Counted from the stretch's first letter, positions 18,802 through 27,676 are shown. The stretch is 64,000 bases of DNA from Dyadobacter sp. CECT 9275 (GCF_907164905.1 NZ_CAJRAF010000001.1:717001-781000); one strand, 5' to 3'. The notes: a model not told the origin generated them from the sequence alone. Program-made: numbers and translations.

Positions 18802-19689
18802 ATGGCAAGCTTAAAAGAAGTACGTAACCGGATCGTATCGGTCAACTCTACACAGCAGATTACCAAGGCCATGAAAATGGTTGCGGCGGCAAAGCTTCGC
18901 AGGGCACAGGATAATATTCTGCAGATGCGCCCCTACGCGCAGAAGCTTAATGAAATGCTTTCAACAGTATCTGCAGGTTCGGAAAGTTCGGTGGAAACAC
19001 CTCTGAAAGCAGTACGTGCTGCGGAAAAAATACTGATTGTTGTTGTAACTTCCGACCGTGGGTTGTGTGGGGCATTTAACACCAATGTTGTGAAAGCAAC
19101 ACTGCTGCTCATTGAAGAAAAATATGCTGTACAGGCTGCAAAAGGTAACGTGGAAATATTTGCGATCGGTAAAAAAGGAGCGGAGTCATTTACCCGGAAA
19201 GGCTACAAAGTGAATACTGCCTTTGTAGATACTTTTAGCAGACTGAATTTTGTGACTGTAAAAAGTGCTGCTGAGCAGATTATGACAGCCTTTGCAGAAG
19301 GGCAGTATGATGTGGTGGACCTTGTTTTTAACGAATTTAAAAACGTTGCAACACAGATCATCCACACAGATCCTTATCTGCCGATCGTGTCTGAAGATAC
19401 AAGCAAGAAAAGTAAAAAAACGGAGGTAAATTATATTTTCGAGCCGACGGAAGAAGAGATTATGGCTGAGCTGATACCAAAATCGCTCAAAATCCAGCTC
19501 TACCGCGCTGTTCTGGAATCAAATGCATCTGAACAGGGTGCAAGGATGACCGCCATGGACAAAGCAACTGAGAATGCACAGGAACTTCTGAAAGAGCTGA
19601 AACTGATTTACAACCGGACGCGGCAGGCGGCCATCACAACGGAGATCCTCGAAATTGTGGGTGGTGCGGAAGCGCTCAAAAATTCATAG
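18802..19689 (+). CDS. atpG: F1F0 ATP synthase subunit gamma
   Basis: A 295-residue protein with the gamma-subunit N-terminal coiled coil (RIVSVNSTQQITKAMKMVAA), the SDRGLCGAFN motif and the C-terminal helix ending TRQAAITTEILEIVGGAEA. It is the rotating shaft of the F1 motor. It forms a two-gene unit with atpA and is followed by a clear terminator at 19706-19738. The epsilon and beta subunits are not next to it. Confidence 0.99.
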   Translation: MASLKEVRNRIVSVNSTQQITKAMKMVAAAKLRRAQDNILQMRPYAQKLNEMLSTVSAGSESSVETPLKAVRAAEKILIVVVTSDRGLCGAFNTNVVKATLLLIEEKYAVQAAKGNVEIFAIGKKGAESFTRKGYKVNTAFVDTFSRLNFVTVKSAAEQIMTAFAEGQYDVVDLVFNEFKNVATQIIHTDPYLPIVSEDTSKKSKKTEVNYIFEPTEEEIMAELIPKSLKIQLYRAVLESNASEQGARMTAMDKATENAQELLKELKLIYNRTRQAAITTEILEIVGGAEALKNS

Positions 19690-19705
19690 AGATCTGTAAG
19701 ATTGC

Positions 19706-19738
19706 AAAAAAGCGGACAGGAAACTGGCCGCTTTTTTT
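19706..19738 (+). terminator. rho-independent terminator of atpAG
   Basis: Ten-pair stem AAAAAAGCGG/CCGCTTTTTT (19706-19715 and 19728-19737) followed by a T, 16 bases after the atpG stop. Confidence 0.9.
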
Positions 19739-19834
19739 GTGCCGTATCTGTGGTAGATTTTTCGGTTTGTTGTATTCGAAACAATATTAGCTTTATCTTT
19801 CCGGTTCTTACATCATTATACCCGGTACACTTTT

Positions 19835-20560
19835 ATGAACAGCAGATTCATTTTCAAGGCAGTTATAGCATTATTACTGTCAGGCGGTGCGGTAGCGGCG
19901 CAGACAGTTGACGAAATTGTGAACAAACATGTGGATGCTATGGGAGGTGCAGCAAAGCTGGCCCAGCTCAAAAGTGTCAGGATAGCTGCAGACATGGAGG
20001 TAATGAATATGCAGGTGCCGGTAACCACCACCATCGTTCAGGACAAGGGTTTCCGGAGCGAGACCACCGTGCAGGGAATGACAATCATACAATCGGTGAA
20101 TGGTAATACCGGATGGGCCATGAACCCCATGAGCGGAGATACCAAAGCCGTTGCTTTACCCGAAGAAGCAGTGAAGGCTTTGTCGGCCGAAACAGATCTC
20201 ACCGGTTTGTATAACTATAAGCAAAAAGGATATGTCCTGACCCTGGAAGGTGAAGACGAAGTGCAGGGAGCAAAGGTTTACAAGGTATCCATGACGGTGA
20301 AAGGAGGGATCAAACGTATCAACTACATTTCAAAAGATACTTTTTATATTCTCAAGATAGTGTCTGCGGGCAACATGGGCGGGCAGGAAATTACCACTGA
20401 AAATGTACAGTCGAATTTTAAACAGATAGATGGTATCACCTTTGCTTTTACCTCGGAGGTGAAAAATTCTATGATGCCGGGGGCAACCATGCTGGCGAAA
20501 ATCAAGTCGGTGGAGGTCAATTCCAAGATTGATGAAAGCATATTCCAGATGCCAAAGTGA
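19835..20560 (+). CDS. LolA-like/outer-membrane lipoprotein-sorting family protein
   Basis: A 241-residue exported protein: signal peptide with cleavage after AVAAQ, then a LolA/LolB-like half-barrel pattern (VDEIVNKHVDAMGGAAKLAQLKS, common in Bacteroidetes periplasmic proteins of this fold). No lipobox. Proteins with this fold bind lipids or lipoproteins in the periplasm. It stands alone between two terminators, so it is probably a single-gene transcript. A specific lipoprotein-sorting role is not shown. Confidence 0.7.
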   Translation: MNSRFIFKAVIALLLSGGAVAAQTVDEIVNKHVDAMGGAAKLAQLKSVRIAADMEVMNMQVPVTTTIVQDKGFRSETTVQGMTIIQSVNGNTGWAMNPMSGDTKAVALPEEAVKALSAETDLTGLYNYKQKGYVLTLEGEDEVQGAKVYKVSMTVKGGIKRINYISKDTFYILKIVSAGNMGGQEITTENVQSNFKQIDGITFAFTSEVKNSMMPGATMLAKIKSVEVNSKIDESIFQMPK

Positions 20561-20583
20561 GTGTCGGAAGTACTTGTTTCAGA

Positions 20584-20624
20584 ACGAAAAAAATCTCAGC
20601 AAAAAAAGTTGAGATTTTTTTCGT
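20584..20624 (+). terminator. rho-independent terminator of the LolA-like gene
   Basis: Perfect 15-pair stem (20584-20598 and 20610-20624) whose outer 3' arm carries a run of seven T. It lies 24 bases after the stop codon. Confidence 0.85.
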
Positions 20625-20650
20625 GTAAAGGAACTCTTTGAAACTAATAC

Positions 20651-20662
20651 ATGTATATACAT
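20651..20662. promoter_or_regulatory. 12-base palindrome upstream of the YceI gene
   Basis: ATGTATATACAT is a perfect palindrome 34 bases before the YceI start. A TTTG word lies just upstream (20637-20640). It could be a repressor site or only an AT-rich promoter core; regulator unknown. Confidence 0.35.
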
Positions 20663-20695
20663 TAAATGTAAATACACTTAAAAATATAAAATACA

Positions 20696-21226
20696 ATGGC
20701 TACTAAAACAACATGGGTAATTGACCCAACGCATTCAGAAGTACAGTTTAAGGTAAAACACCTTGTAATTTCAACTGTAACAGGTTCATTTAAGTCTTTT
20801 GAAGGATCGGTTGAAACCGAATCTGAAGATTTTGACGGCGCAACAGTAAGTTTTTCAGCGGATACTGCAAGTATTGATACTAACATGGAACAACGCGACG
20901 GACACCTGAAATCAGCTGATTTTTTTGATGCCGAGAACTATCCTAAACTAACCTTTACAGGAATTTTGGTTAAAACCGGTGATGATACTTTTTCATTGAA
21001 GGGAGATCTTACCGTGAAAAACATTACCAAACCATTCGAACTAAAAGCAGAATATGGTGGTAACATGACGGACTTTTACGGCAACAACAAATCGGGTTTC
21101 GAGCTGTCGGGTAAAATCAACCGTAAGGAATTCGGTCTGGAATGGAGCGCTGTAACCGAAGCAGGTGGCGTGGTAGTAGGTGATGAGGTGAAACTGATTG
21201 CTAACGTTCAGGTCGTTAAGCAATAA
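20696..21226 (+). CDS. YceI-family protein
   Basis: A 176-residue lipocalin-like beta-barrel protein. It opens with TTWVIDPTHSEVQFKVKHLV, the family hallmark, and contains NMEQRDGHLKSADFFDAENYPK. YceI proteins bind polyisoprenoids or other hydrophobic molecules. No signal peptide is visible, so this copy should be cytoplasmic, unlike the periplasmic E. coli YceI. It is a lone gene with its own upstream palindrome. Confidence 0.93.
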   Translation: MATKTTWVIDPTHSEVQFKVKHLVISTVTGSFKSFEGSVETESEDFDGATVSFSADTASIDTNMEQRDGHLKSADFFDAENYPKLTFTGILVKTGDDTFSLKGDLTVKNITKPFELKAEYGGNMTDFYGNNKSGFELSGKINRKEFGLEWSAVTEAGGVVVGDEVKLIANVQVVKQ

Positions 21227-21260
21227 CGGAAGAGACAGCTTAACCGTTAGGATGATAATG

Positions 21261-21312
21261 ATTCACAGTGGGTACGGAATAATTTCTGTGCTGGCTGTGA
21301 ATTCTTATTTTA
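21261..21312 (+). terminator. possible terminator of the YceI gene
   Basis: Eight-base arms ATTCACAG/CTGTGAAT (21261-21268 and 21295-21302) flank a 26-base loop and precede a T-rich stretch. The long loop makes this weaker than the other terminators here. Confidence 0.4.
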
Positions 21313-21401
21313 TAACCGTCAACTATTCTTTTTCAATTTCGGGGAGAAAATGAAGGGTATCGTCTTTATGTTATTACTTTTGACGAAAAAAGAACTTTAC
21401 C

Positions 21402-22397
21402 TTGATCATTGAAACACGAGCCTATGCCCGGGCCGGGCTTTTGGGCAATCCTTCTGACGGCTTTTTTGGAAAGACCATTTCCATTTCAGTTAGAAATTTC
21501 GGTGCTTCTATTTCCCTTTATGAATCTCCTGAATTGCATATTGAACCTGAACCACAGGATGGCAGCACGTTCCGGAGCATTTACCACTTGCGGGATTCCG
21601 TAAGTATGTTGGGTTATAATGGAGGCATTCCGCTCATCAAAGCGGGTATCAAAAAGTTTGGAGATTACTGTGAGGAGCATAACATCAAGCTGCACAACAG
21701 GAATTTTACGGTCCGTTACCGGTCTTCCATCCCAAGGCAGGTGGGTATGTCAGGTTCCAGTGCCATAGTGGTAGCCCTTTTCAGGGCGCTGATGCAGTTT
21801 TATAAAGTTGAAATTCCGCTGGAAATTCTGCCGCAACTGGTGATGGTTACCGAGACCGAGGAACTTGGAATTACGGCTGGCCTTCAGGACCGGGTGATCC
21901 AGTGTTATGAAGGATGCGTTTATATGGATTTTGATAAAAATCTGATCCAGAAACAGGGCTATGGGAAATATGAACGAATAGACCCGGCGCTGCTCCCCAA
22001 GCTGTATGTGGCCTACAATACTAATTTGAGTAAAGTTTCGGGGAAAGTACACAGTGACGTCCGGACCAGATATGACCGGGGGGAAGAAGAGGTTATTGAT
22101 GTACTGGGGCAAATTGCCGATAAAGCCAGGCAGGGTCACCAGGCATTACTGGAGGGGCGGCCTCATGACCTGCACCAGTTGATGAACGAAAACTTTGATC
22201 TCCGGTGTAAAATATATAATGTGCCGGATTCCAACAAAAAGCTGATAAACGCTGCGCGGGCCTGCGGTGCATCAGCAAAATTTGCCGGCTCAGGAGGGAC
22301 GATCATTGGTATCTATCATGATGATGACATGCTGAATCAGTTATTTGTACAGCTTAAAAAATTCAATGCGAGGGTTATCAAGCCATTTGTGGTTTAA
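21402..22397 (+). CDS. GHMP-family sugar kinase, glucuronokinase-like
   Basis: A 331-residue GHMP kinase. The N-terminus ARAGLLGNPSDGFFGKTISI closely resembles that of plant glucuronokinase (ARVGLLGNPSD...), the ATP-binding motif is VGMSGSSA at 115-121 and the C-terminal glycine motif is FAGSGGTIIGI. GHMP enzymes of this branch phosphorylate a sugar at C1, here possibly glucuronate to glucuronate 1-phosphate. The start appears to be TTG 21402: an in-frame TGA lies 21 bases upstream and no ATG precedes the conserved N-terminus. The next gene is galU, whose product would turn a sugar 1-phosphate into a UDP-sugar. Family certain, substrate likely but unproven. Confidence 0.78.
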   Translation: MIIETRAYARAGLLGNPSDGFFGKTISISVRNFGASISLYESPELHIEPEPQDGSTFRSIYHLRDSVSMLGYNGGIPLIKAGIKKFGDYCEEHNIKLHNRNFTVRYRSSIPRQVGMSGSSAIVVALFRALMQFYKVEIPLEILPQLVMVTETEELGITAGLQDRVIQCYEGCVYMDFDKNLIQKQGYGKYERIDPALLPKLYVAYNTNLSKVSGKVHSDVRTRYDRGEEEVIDVLGQIADKARQGHQALLEGRPHDLHQLMNENFDLRCKIYNVPDSNKKLINAARACGASAKFAGSGGTIIGIYHDDDMLNQLFVQLKKFNARVIKPFVV

Positions 22398-22535
22398 GTG
22401 GTTTCAACTGTTGGCGATTGGCCATTAGCAAACGTCCGCGAACAGGCATTTGATAATATAAAAATTCACATATAGTTAAAGAATTCATCCAGTTTCGTGC
22501 TAATGGCTAACTGCTAAAAGCCAAAACCTATACTT

Positions 22536-23402
22536 ATGATTCGTAAAGCCGTAATACCAGCAGCCGGACTCGGAACCCGGTTTTTGCCTGCAACCAAGTC
22601 AATGCCCAAAGAGATGCTGCCGATCATTGATATTCCTACCATTCAGTATGTGGTACAGGAGGCGGTGGACTCTGGAATTGAGGATATCCTGATCATTTCA
22701 GGTAAAGGAAAACGTGCCATTGAAGATCATTTTGACCGGAATGTGGAGCTTGAAAGCCGTTTGGAGGAAAAAGAAGATCTGCTGTGGTTCAATGAAATGC
22801 GGAGGCTGGCTGATATGGCCAACGTGCATTTTGTTCGTCAGAAAGAAGCCAATGGTTTGGGTGACGCCATATACTACGCCCGACATCATGTTGGTAATGA
22901 ACCTTTTGCAGTTTTACTGGGAGATACCATCATGGATTCGGTGATCCCTGTTACACAGCAGTTAATGGATACCTATGAGCAGTATGGAGGTTCGGTAATA
23001 GCTGTGGAACAGGTACCGGCCAATAAGGTGAATAGGTATGGTATAGTAGGCGGCAATGCGCTGAGTGATAAAATTTTAGAACTTACTACCCTGATTGAAA
23101 AACCTGCCATTGACATGGCGCCTTCTAATCTGGCCATCGCGGGGAGGTACGTACTCAGTCCTGAGATTTTTTCTGCCATCGAGCAAACGCCGAAGGGGAA
23201 AAACAATGAAATTCAGCTGACCGATTCCCTTTTGTTGCTTTTGAAACGCGAAAATATTTTTGCACATCATATAGAGGGCAAACGCCATGACATAGGAGAT
23301 AAGCTCGACTATCTGAAAACCACGGTAGAATTTGCCTTGAAAAGGAAAGAATTTGCCGAGCCTTTCCGTAAATTTTTGGTTAGGATATTGGAAGAAAACT
23401 AA
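22536..23402 (+). CDS. galU: UTP--glucose-1-phosphate uridylyltransferase
   Basis: A 288-residue nucleotidyltransferase with the signature AGLGTRFLPATKSMPKEMLP at the N-terminus, LLGDTIMDS (metal-binding Asp) and the VIAVEQVP segment. It makes UDP-glucose, or another UDP-sugar, from UTP and a sugar 1-phosphate in the cytoplasm. It sits 138 bases after the glucuronokinase-like gene on the same strand. It ends at a strong terminator. A broader UDP-sugar pyrophosphorylase activity is possible in this context. Confidence 0.93.
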   Translation: MIRKAVIPAAGLGTRFLPATKSMPKEMLPIIDIPTIQYVVQEAVDSGIEDILIISGKGKRAIEDHFDRNVELESRLEEKEDLLWFNEMRRLADMANVHFVRQKEANGLGDAIYYARHHVGNEPFAVLLGDTIMDSVIPVTQQLMDTYEQYGGSVIAVEQVPANKVNRYGIVGGNALSDKILELTTLIEKPAIDMAPSNLAIAGRYVLSPEIFSAIEQTPKGKNNEIQLTDSLLLLLKRENIFAHHIEGKRHDIGDKLDYLKTTVEFALKRKEFAEPFRKFLVRILEEN

Positions 23403-23409
23403 TATTGAA

Positions 23410-23455
23410 AGGGCCGTATGCCATGGATTTTTGCCATTGCATACGGCCCTGTTTA
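23410..23455 (+). terminator. rho-independent terminator of galU
   Basis: Perfect 12-pair stem AGGGCCGTATGC/GCATACGGCCCT (23410-23421 and 23439-23450), 17-base loop with its own CCATGG pairing, followed by GTTTATT. Confidence 0.75.
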
Positions 23456-23852
23456 TTAATCTGCTTAGTTTGCCATCCATATTGGTGGTCCGCAAATCAT
23501 TAATTTTTGCAGTGATATACCAATTAGCACTAAGACTATAAATGGTCGAAAATTTTAAGTTTTCGTTCCATATTTAAACGTCCAAACAAACCTAAACGGA
23601 TTCAAGCGCCTGGTTCGAGTGAATTTTAATAAAACCTTGAAAGGTGTATTATCTGTGCCGCCGCCAAAGAAAGACAAGTAGGATCTACACGAAAATCATT
23701 GTAGAGAATTCGATCAAACATATAATAAGATGGAGAGCAAAATATAGTATTTTTAGAGTTAAACTATTGATAATAAATAATTTATAAAATAATAGGAATT
23801 GGTTTATTTGGCTTTTACCTTGCTCACATTATTCAATTTAAACAGAAAAACA
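23456..23852. other. AT-rich intergenic region before a small orphan gene
   Basis: About 400 bases, clearly richer in A/T than the flanking genes, without a convincing reading frame. A short inverted repeat CGAAAA/TTTTCG occurs near 23549-23567. I see no tRNA, repeat family or mobile-element end. Confidence 0.5.
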
Positions 23853-24062
23853 ATGTGGACAAAAGTTTATTCAATAGAAGATTGGCCTAAGGAAGAAGTA
23901 AGTGTTGCCTTTTGTTTGAAAGATTCAGAGCAGGTGATAATGGGCAAAGTCATATCAGATTGTGTTGTCTTAAAAGACGGAATGCAGCTTTCAGGAACAG
24001 TGTATCAATTTGATCAAGTTGATCAATATCAAATCAAAGATTTTACAATTATTAGTGGTTAA
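23853..24062 (+). CDS. small hypothetical protein
   Basis: A 69-residue acidic protein starting MWTKVYSIEDWPKEE and ending in an alternating beta-type pattern (SGTVYQFDQVDQYQIKDF). No signal peptide, membrane segment or recognised domain. I prefer ATG 23853 over a TTG at 23799. A good terminator directly follows the stop, which supports it being a real, separately transcribed gene. Its surroundings are AT-rich, compatible with recent acquisition. Function unknown. Confidence 0.55.
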   Translation: MWTKVYSIEDWPKEEVSVAFCLKDSEQVIMGKVISDCVVLKDGMQLSGTVYQFDQVDQYQIKDFTIISG

Positions 24063-24066
24063 TCAA

Positions 24067-24099
24067 AAGGGCCAGTTGCTCAACTGGCCTTACTTTTTG
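24067..24099 (+). terminator. rho-independent terminator of the small gene
   Basis: GGCCAGTTG/CAACTGGCC stem (24070-24089, tight loop), followed by TTACTTTTTG, a few bases after the stop codon. Confidence 0.7.
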
Positions 24100-24395
24100 T
24101 CTGCTTAGTGTAAATTGGTATATAATTGCCTTAATTTTTGCCGCTTCCCTTCATAACACCTGCCAGTCCGTTTTTCCAATACTTCGTTGCTGCTGGTATT
24201 GTTTTGCATAATCACTTAGAAATTCTTAATTAAAACAAGAAAATATTTCAGCCCATCTGCCAAACGGCTTGTGCCTTCCCCGTGGTCAGGATTTTGGATG
24301 AAAAGGATCTTAGCTTTTGTAGGTGATAAACTTCCCAAAGCGTGCCATTTTCAATCAGATTGCCTTAACTTAGCCACCAGGAAACAAACTAAAAA
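24100..24395. other. intergenic region upstream of the symporter gene
   Basis: About 300 bases with no convincing frame. A weak -7-like TAACTTAG occurs near 24366, about 30 bases before the next start codon, and may mark its promoter. Nothing else recognised. Confidence 0.4.
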
Positions 24396-25412
24396 ATGGC
24401 CGGTATATTTTCTACAGCTAAAAAGGCAGGGCTTGACGGCTTTCTTCTTGCTTTGCTAGGGATGATCGTACTGGCGTATTTATGGCCTTCTCCGGGAATG
24501 AAATCCAGTCCGGTACCTCTTTCCGAAATATCGACTTACGGTGTTTCCGTTATCTTCTTTTTCTATGGTTTAAGGCTGAACCGGGAGAAGTTAAGTGCAG
24601 GCCTCAGCAACTGGAAACTGCATGCCATGGTGCATTTGTCCACGTTTGTGTTGTTTCCAGTACTGGCTTTTGTATTTCGCCCGCTGTTTCACAGTACCGA
24701 CGCCCGGACCCTCTGGCTGGCTATCTTCTTTTTAACAGCTTTGCCGTCCACCGTATCTTCTTCTGTGGTAATGGTATCCATTGCCCGGGGTAATGTGCCG
24801 GCGGCCATATTCAATGCCAGTATATCCAGTCTTTTAGGCGTTTTTCTTACACCTTTCTGGATGAGCCTGGTACTGGAAAATTCCTCAGGCAATAATGATC
24901 TGCTCTCAGTAGTCGGAAAGTTGTCTTTGCAAGTATTACTTCCGGTTGCGGCGGGAATGTTCCTGAACAGCCGGTGGGGTAACTGGGCGGAGAAGAACAA
25001 AAAGTATATCCGGTATCTGGATCAGTCTTCCATTTTACTGATCGTATATACCTCATTTTGTGAGTCATTTGGAGAGCATTTATTTCGTAGTTTTGATTTA
25101 AAAGATATCCTGTTTTTAGGGCTAGGAATGCTGGCCATGTTTTTCGCTATTTATTTCCTGCTGACTTTCATCAGCCGATTATTGCGGTTCAGTCATGAGG
25201 ATGAAATCACAGCGGTTTTCTGCGGTTCGAAAAAATCGTTGGTGCAGGGAGCGGTCATGTCAAAGGTATTGTTTGCAGGCCCGCAGGCCGGTGTTATGTT
25301 ATTGCCCATTATGGTATACCATGCGTTGCAGCTTATCGTTGCAAGTATAATCGCTCAGCGTATGGCTGCAAAAATTGAAATGCAAAATAAACGTAACGCC
25401 CGCTTTGTATGA
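24396..25412 (+). CDS. bile acid:sodium symporter-like (SBF_like/YfeH) transporter
   Basis: A 338-residue membrane protein with about ten segments. The pattern VSVIFFFYGLRLNREKL followed by ALPSTVSSSVVMVSIARGN is typical of the SBF-like branch related to E. coli YfeH. The family includes Na+-driven importers of organic anions; the substrate of this branch is not well defined. Its stop overlaps the start of the DUF4230 gene by four bases (ATGA), so the two are translationally coupled. They lie directly upstream of a gamma-glutamyl ligase-like gene, raising the possibility that it supplies that pathway; this is inference. Confidence 0.82.
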   Translation: MAGIFSTAKKAGLDGFLLALLGMIVLAYLWPSPGMKSSPVPLSEISTYGVSVIFFFYGLRLNREKLSAGLSNWKLHAMVHLSTFVLFPVLAFVFRPLFHSTDARTLWLAIFFLTALPSTVSSSVVMVSIARGNVPAAIFNASISSLLGVFLTPFWMSLVLENSSGNNDLLSVVGKLSLQVLLPVAAGMFLNSRWGNWAEKNKKYIRYLDQSSILLIVYTSFCESFGEHLFRSFDLKDILFLGLGMLAMFFAIYFLLTFISRLLRFSHEDEITAVFCGSKKSLVQGAVMSKVLFAGPQAGVMLLPIMVYHALQLIVASIIAQRMAAKIEMQNKRNARFV

Positions 25413-26032
25413 GACTGATTTCTTGGTTACTGCGTTTGGTCGTACTGATTGTCCTGATCATGGGAATTCGCAGTATGTTTGATAATTTCAGGTCGGGTAG
25501 CTGGTTTCCTGCCTGGCTCACGGGGAAAGAGGAGACAGAAACCGTGCATACGGTTGTCCTGCAGGAGATAACGGCAATGGGTAAGCTGGAACTTGTGAAG
25601 TACAATTTTAAGGATGTGGTGGAACAGGAGGTTGTGAAAACATGGCTGCCCAATGCCAAAGCGGTGCTGATTGTTCAGGGAGAAGCGATAGGTTGTGTAG
25701 ACCTGACCAAAGTAGTGATTGCCGATATTACTACTGAACAGGAAATGCTGGTGGTTAACCTGCCCGACCCTGAGTTGTGCGTATTTAAAATTGACCATAG
25801 CAAATCAAAAGTTTATAATACGGAGTATGCGTTCCTGGAAGAAGCCAAATTGGTGGAGGACGCCTACCGGCAAGCTGAAAAGCAGATACAGAAGTCGGCG
25901 TTGGATATGGGAATTTTAGACCAGACCAGAGAGAATGCAAGAAAAATTCTCACACCACTGCTTGAAAAAGCTTCGGGTAAAAAAGTATTGCTGAAATTTC
26001 CGATGAATACCAAAATTGATAAATTAAGATAA
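25409..26032 (+). CDS. DUF4230 domain-containing protein
   Basis: A 207-residue protein with one N-terminal membrane anchor (residues 4-22) and an otherwise soluble, probably extracytoplasmic domain. It has the DUF4230 features: a beta-rich first part (MGKLELVKYNFKDVVE), the LPDPEL.V.KIDHSKS segment and a C-terminal helix that ends in a mixed charged region. It overlaps the symporter gene by four bases and is followed 31 bases later by the glutamine-synthetase-like gene. Function of the domain is unknown. Confidence 0.8.
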   Translation: MRLISWLLRLVVLIVLIMGIRSMFDNFRSGSWFPAWLTGKEETETVHTVVLQEITAMGKLELVKYNFKDVVEQEVVKTWLPNAKAVLIVQGEAIGCVDLTKVVIADITTEQEMLVVNLPDPELCVFKIDHSKSKVYNTEYAFLEEAKLVEDAYRQAEKQIQKSALDMGILDQTRENARKILTPLLEKASGKKVLLKFPMNTKIDKLR

Positions 26033-26063
26033 ATCTGACACCGAGTCCTTAAAAAAACAGGCT

Positions 26064-27425
26064 ATGCTTACCCTTGAAAAATTTGAACAACTGGTAACAG
26101 AGGATTTGCTCGAAACAGTTGTAGTTGCTTTTACGGATCACTATGGAAGGATGATGGGCAAGCGGGTGGATGCAGAGTATTTTCTGGATAGTGTTGCCAG
26201 AGGCGGAACACACGGCTGTGATTATCTGCTCACAACGGATATGGAAATGGAACCTGTGCCGGGTTATTCCTACGCAAGCTGGGAGCTGGGGTACGGCGAT
26301 TTCCACATGGTTCCTGACCTGGAAACACTACGCCTTGCCGACTGGCTGGAAAAAACGGCCATTGTGATGTGTGATCTGCATAATGATAAAACCCACGTGC
26401 TGGAGAGTGTTGCTCCGCGTTCCATTCTGAAGAAACAGCTGGAAGTGATCGACAAAGACGGGTTGAAATGTTTTGCTGCTTCTGAACTTGAATATTACCT
26501 GCTTGAAAACAGTTACAAGGAAGCTTTCCAGAAAAATTACCAGGATCTTACCCCGGCTGGTTATTATCTGGAAGATTATCATATTCTGCAAGGTACCCGA
26601 AATGAGAAGTTTACCTCGGTAGTACGCAGGCATCTGAAAAAATCGGGGATACCCGTGGAAACTTCTAAGGGAGAATGGGGGCTGGGCCAGCATGAGCTGA
26701 ATGTAAGGTACTCGGAAGTACTGCCCATGGCCGACAACCATATCATCTACAAACAGTGTATGAAAGAAGTGGCCGATGCAATGGGGCTGTCGGTTACTTT
26801 TATGGCGAAGTTTGCTACCGACCAGGCCGGATCCAGCAGTCATATCCATATGAGCTTATGGAAAGACGGAAAAAATGCCTTTGCCGGAGATCAGCAATTT
26901 GGACCCGTAAAAGGCTCTGACCTTTTCAGATGGTTTCTGGGCGGATGGATTAAATATGTACCCGATGTAATGCCCTTCTATGCACCGACTGTCAATTCGT
27001 ATAAACGATTTGTGGACGGGTCGTGGGCGCCCACCAGGCTGGCCTGGAGTTATGATAACCGTACCGCCGGATTCCGTGTGGTGGGCAGCGGCCCGAGTTT
27101 ACGTATCGAATGCCGGATTCCGGGTGCAGACTGTAATCCCTATCTTGCTTTTGCGGCATCACTGGCGTCAGGGCTGGCCGGGATTGAAAATAAAATTGAG
27201 CCGCCTGAAATCTTTGTCGGTGATATTTATGCGGCCGCTCATTTGCCAAGGGTCCCTTATACCCTGGCTGAGGCCACCACAATGTTTGAAAACAGTGAAT
27301 TTGCCAAACAAACCTTCGGGCCAGAGGTAGTTGCCCATTATGCTCACTTTTTCAGAACAGAACAAAGTGCCTATGACAAAACGGTAACAGACTGGGAAAG
27401 AAAGCGATACTTTGAAAGAATTTAA
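26064..27425 (+). CDS. glutamine synthetase-family gamma-glutamyl ligase
   Basis: A 453-residue GS-type enzyme of the non-GlnA branch (PuuA, IpuC, GlnA4-like). Visible landmarks are the catalytic-domain Glu in ASELEYYLLE, the GEWGLGQHELNVRYSE block that binds metal and glutamate, the ATP-side SSSHIHMSLW with its His, and the C-terminal RIECRIPGADCNPYLA. It lacks the GlnA adenylylation loop. These ligases attach the gamma-carboxyl of glutamate to an amine using ATP. The next genes (SDR, aldehyde dehydrogenase, class-I amidotransferase) fit oxidation of the glutamylated amine and release of glutamate. The amine itself is unknown; ethanolamine or another amino alcohol would suit an SDR. Confidence 0.88.
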   Translation: MLTLEKFEQLVTEDLLETVVVAFTDHYGRMMGKRVDAEYFLDSVARGGTHGCDYLLTTDMEMEPVPGYSYASWELGYGDFHMVPDLETLRLADWLEKTAIVMCDLHNDKTHVLESVAPRSILKKQLEVIDKDGLKCFAASELEYYLLENSYKEAFQKNYQDLTPAGYYLEDYHILQGTRNEKFTSVVRRHLKKSGIPVETSKGEWGLGQHELNVRYSEVLPMADNHIIYKQCMKEVADAMGLSVTFMAKFATDQAGSSSHIHMSLWKDGKNAFAGDQQFGPVKGSDLFRWFLGGWIKYVPDVMPFYAPTVNSYKRFVDGSWAPTRLAWSYDNRTAGFRVVGSGPSLRIECRIPGADCNPYLAFAASLASGLAGIENKIEPPEIFVGDIYAAAHLPRVPYTLAEATTMFENSEFAKQTFGPEVVAHYAHFFRTEQSAYDKTVTDWERKRYFERI

Positions 27426-27676
27426 GGGCCGGTTAATTGGATAAATCCTGAAACGAGGCCTGTAAAAAATATGTGGCCGGCCAGGCTATGAGTTCTGGTT
27501 GGACCATTTGGGTAGCACTATTTTAGCCCTGTGGAATAGGTCTTAATACTTGTGATATTTAAATGAGAATATCAGGATTTTTTGAAGAAATTTGATGTTT
27601 CGTCAGACAGGGTATATCTGTCGGCTTTTTTGATTAAACTTGAAATAAAATATATATACGTTAACACCAATCGAAA

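Noticed and set aside
23600..23630. TGGTTCGAG word resembling a tRNA T-arm
   Set aside because: No matching acceptor, D or anticodon arms can be folded around it.
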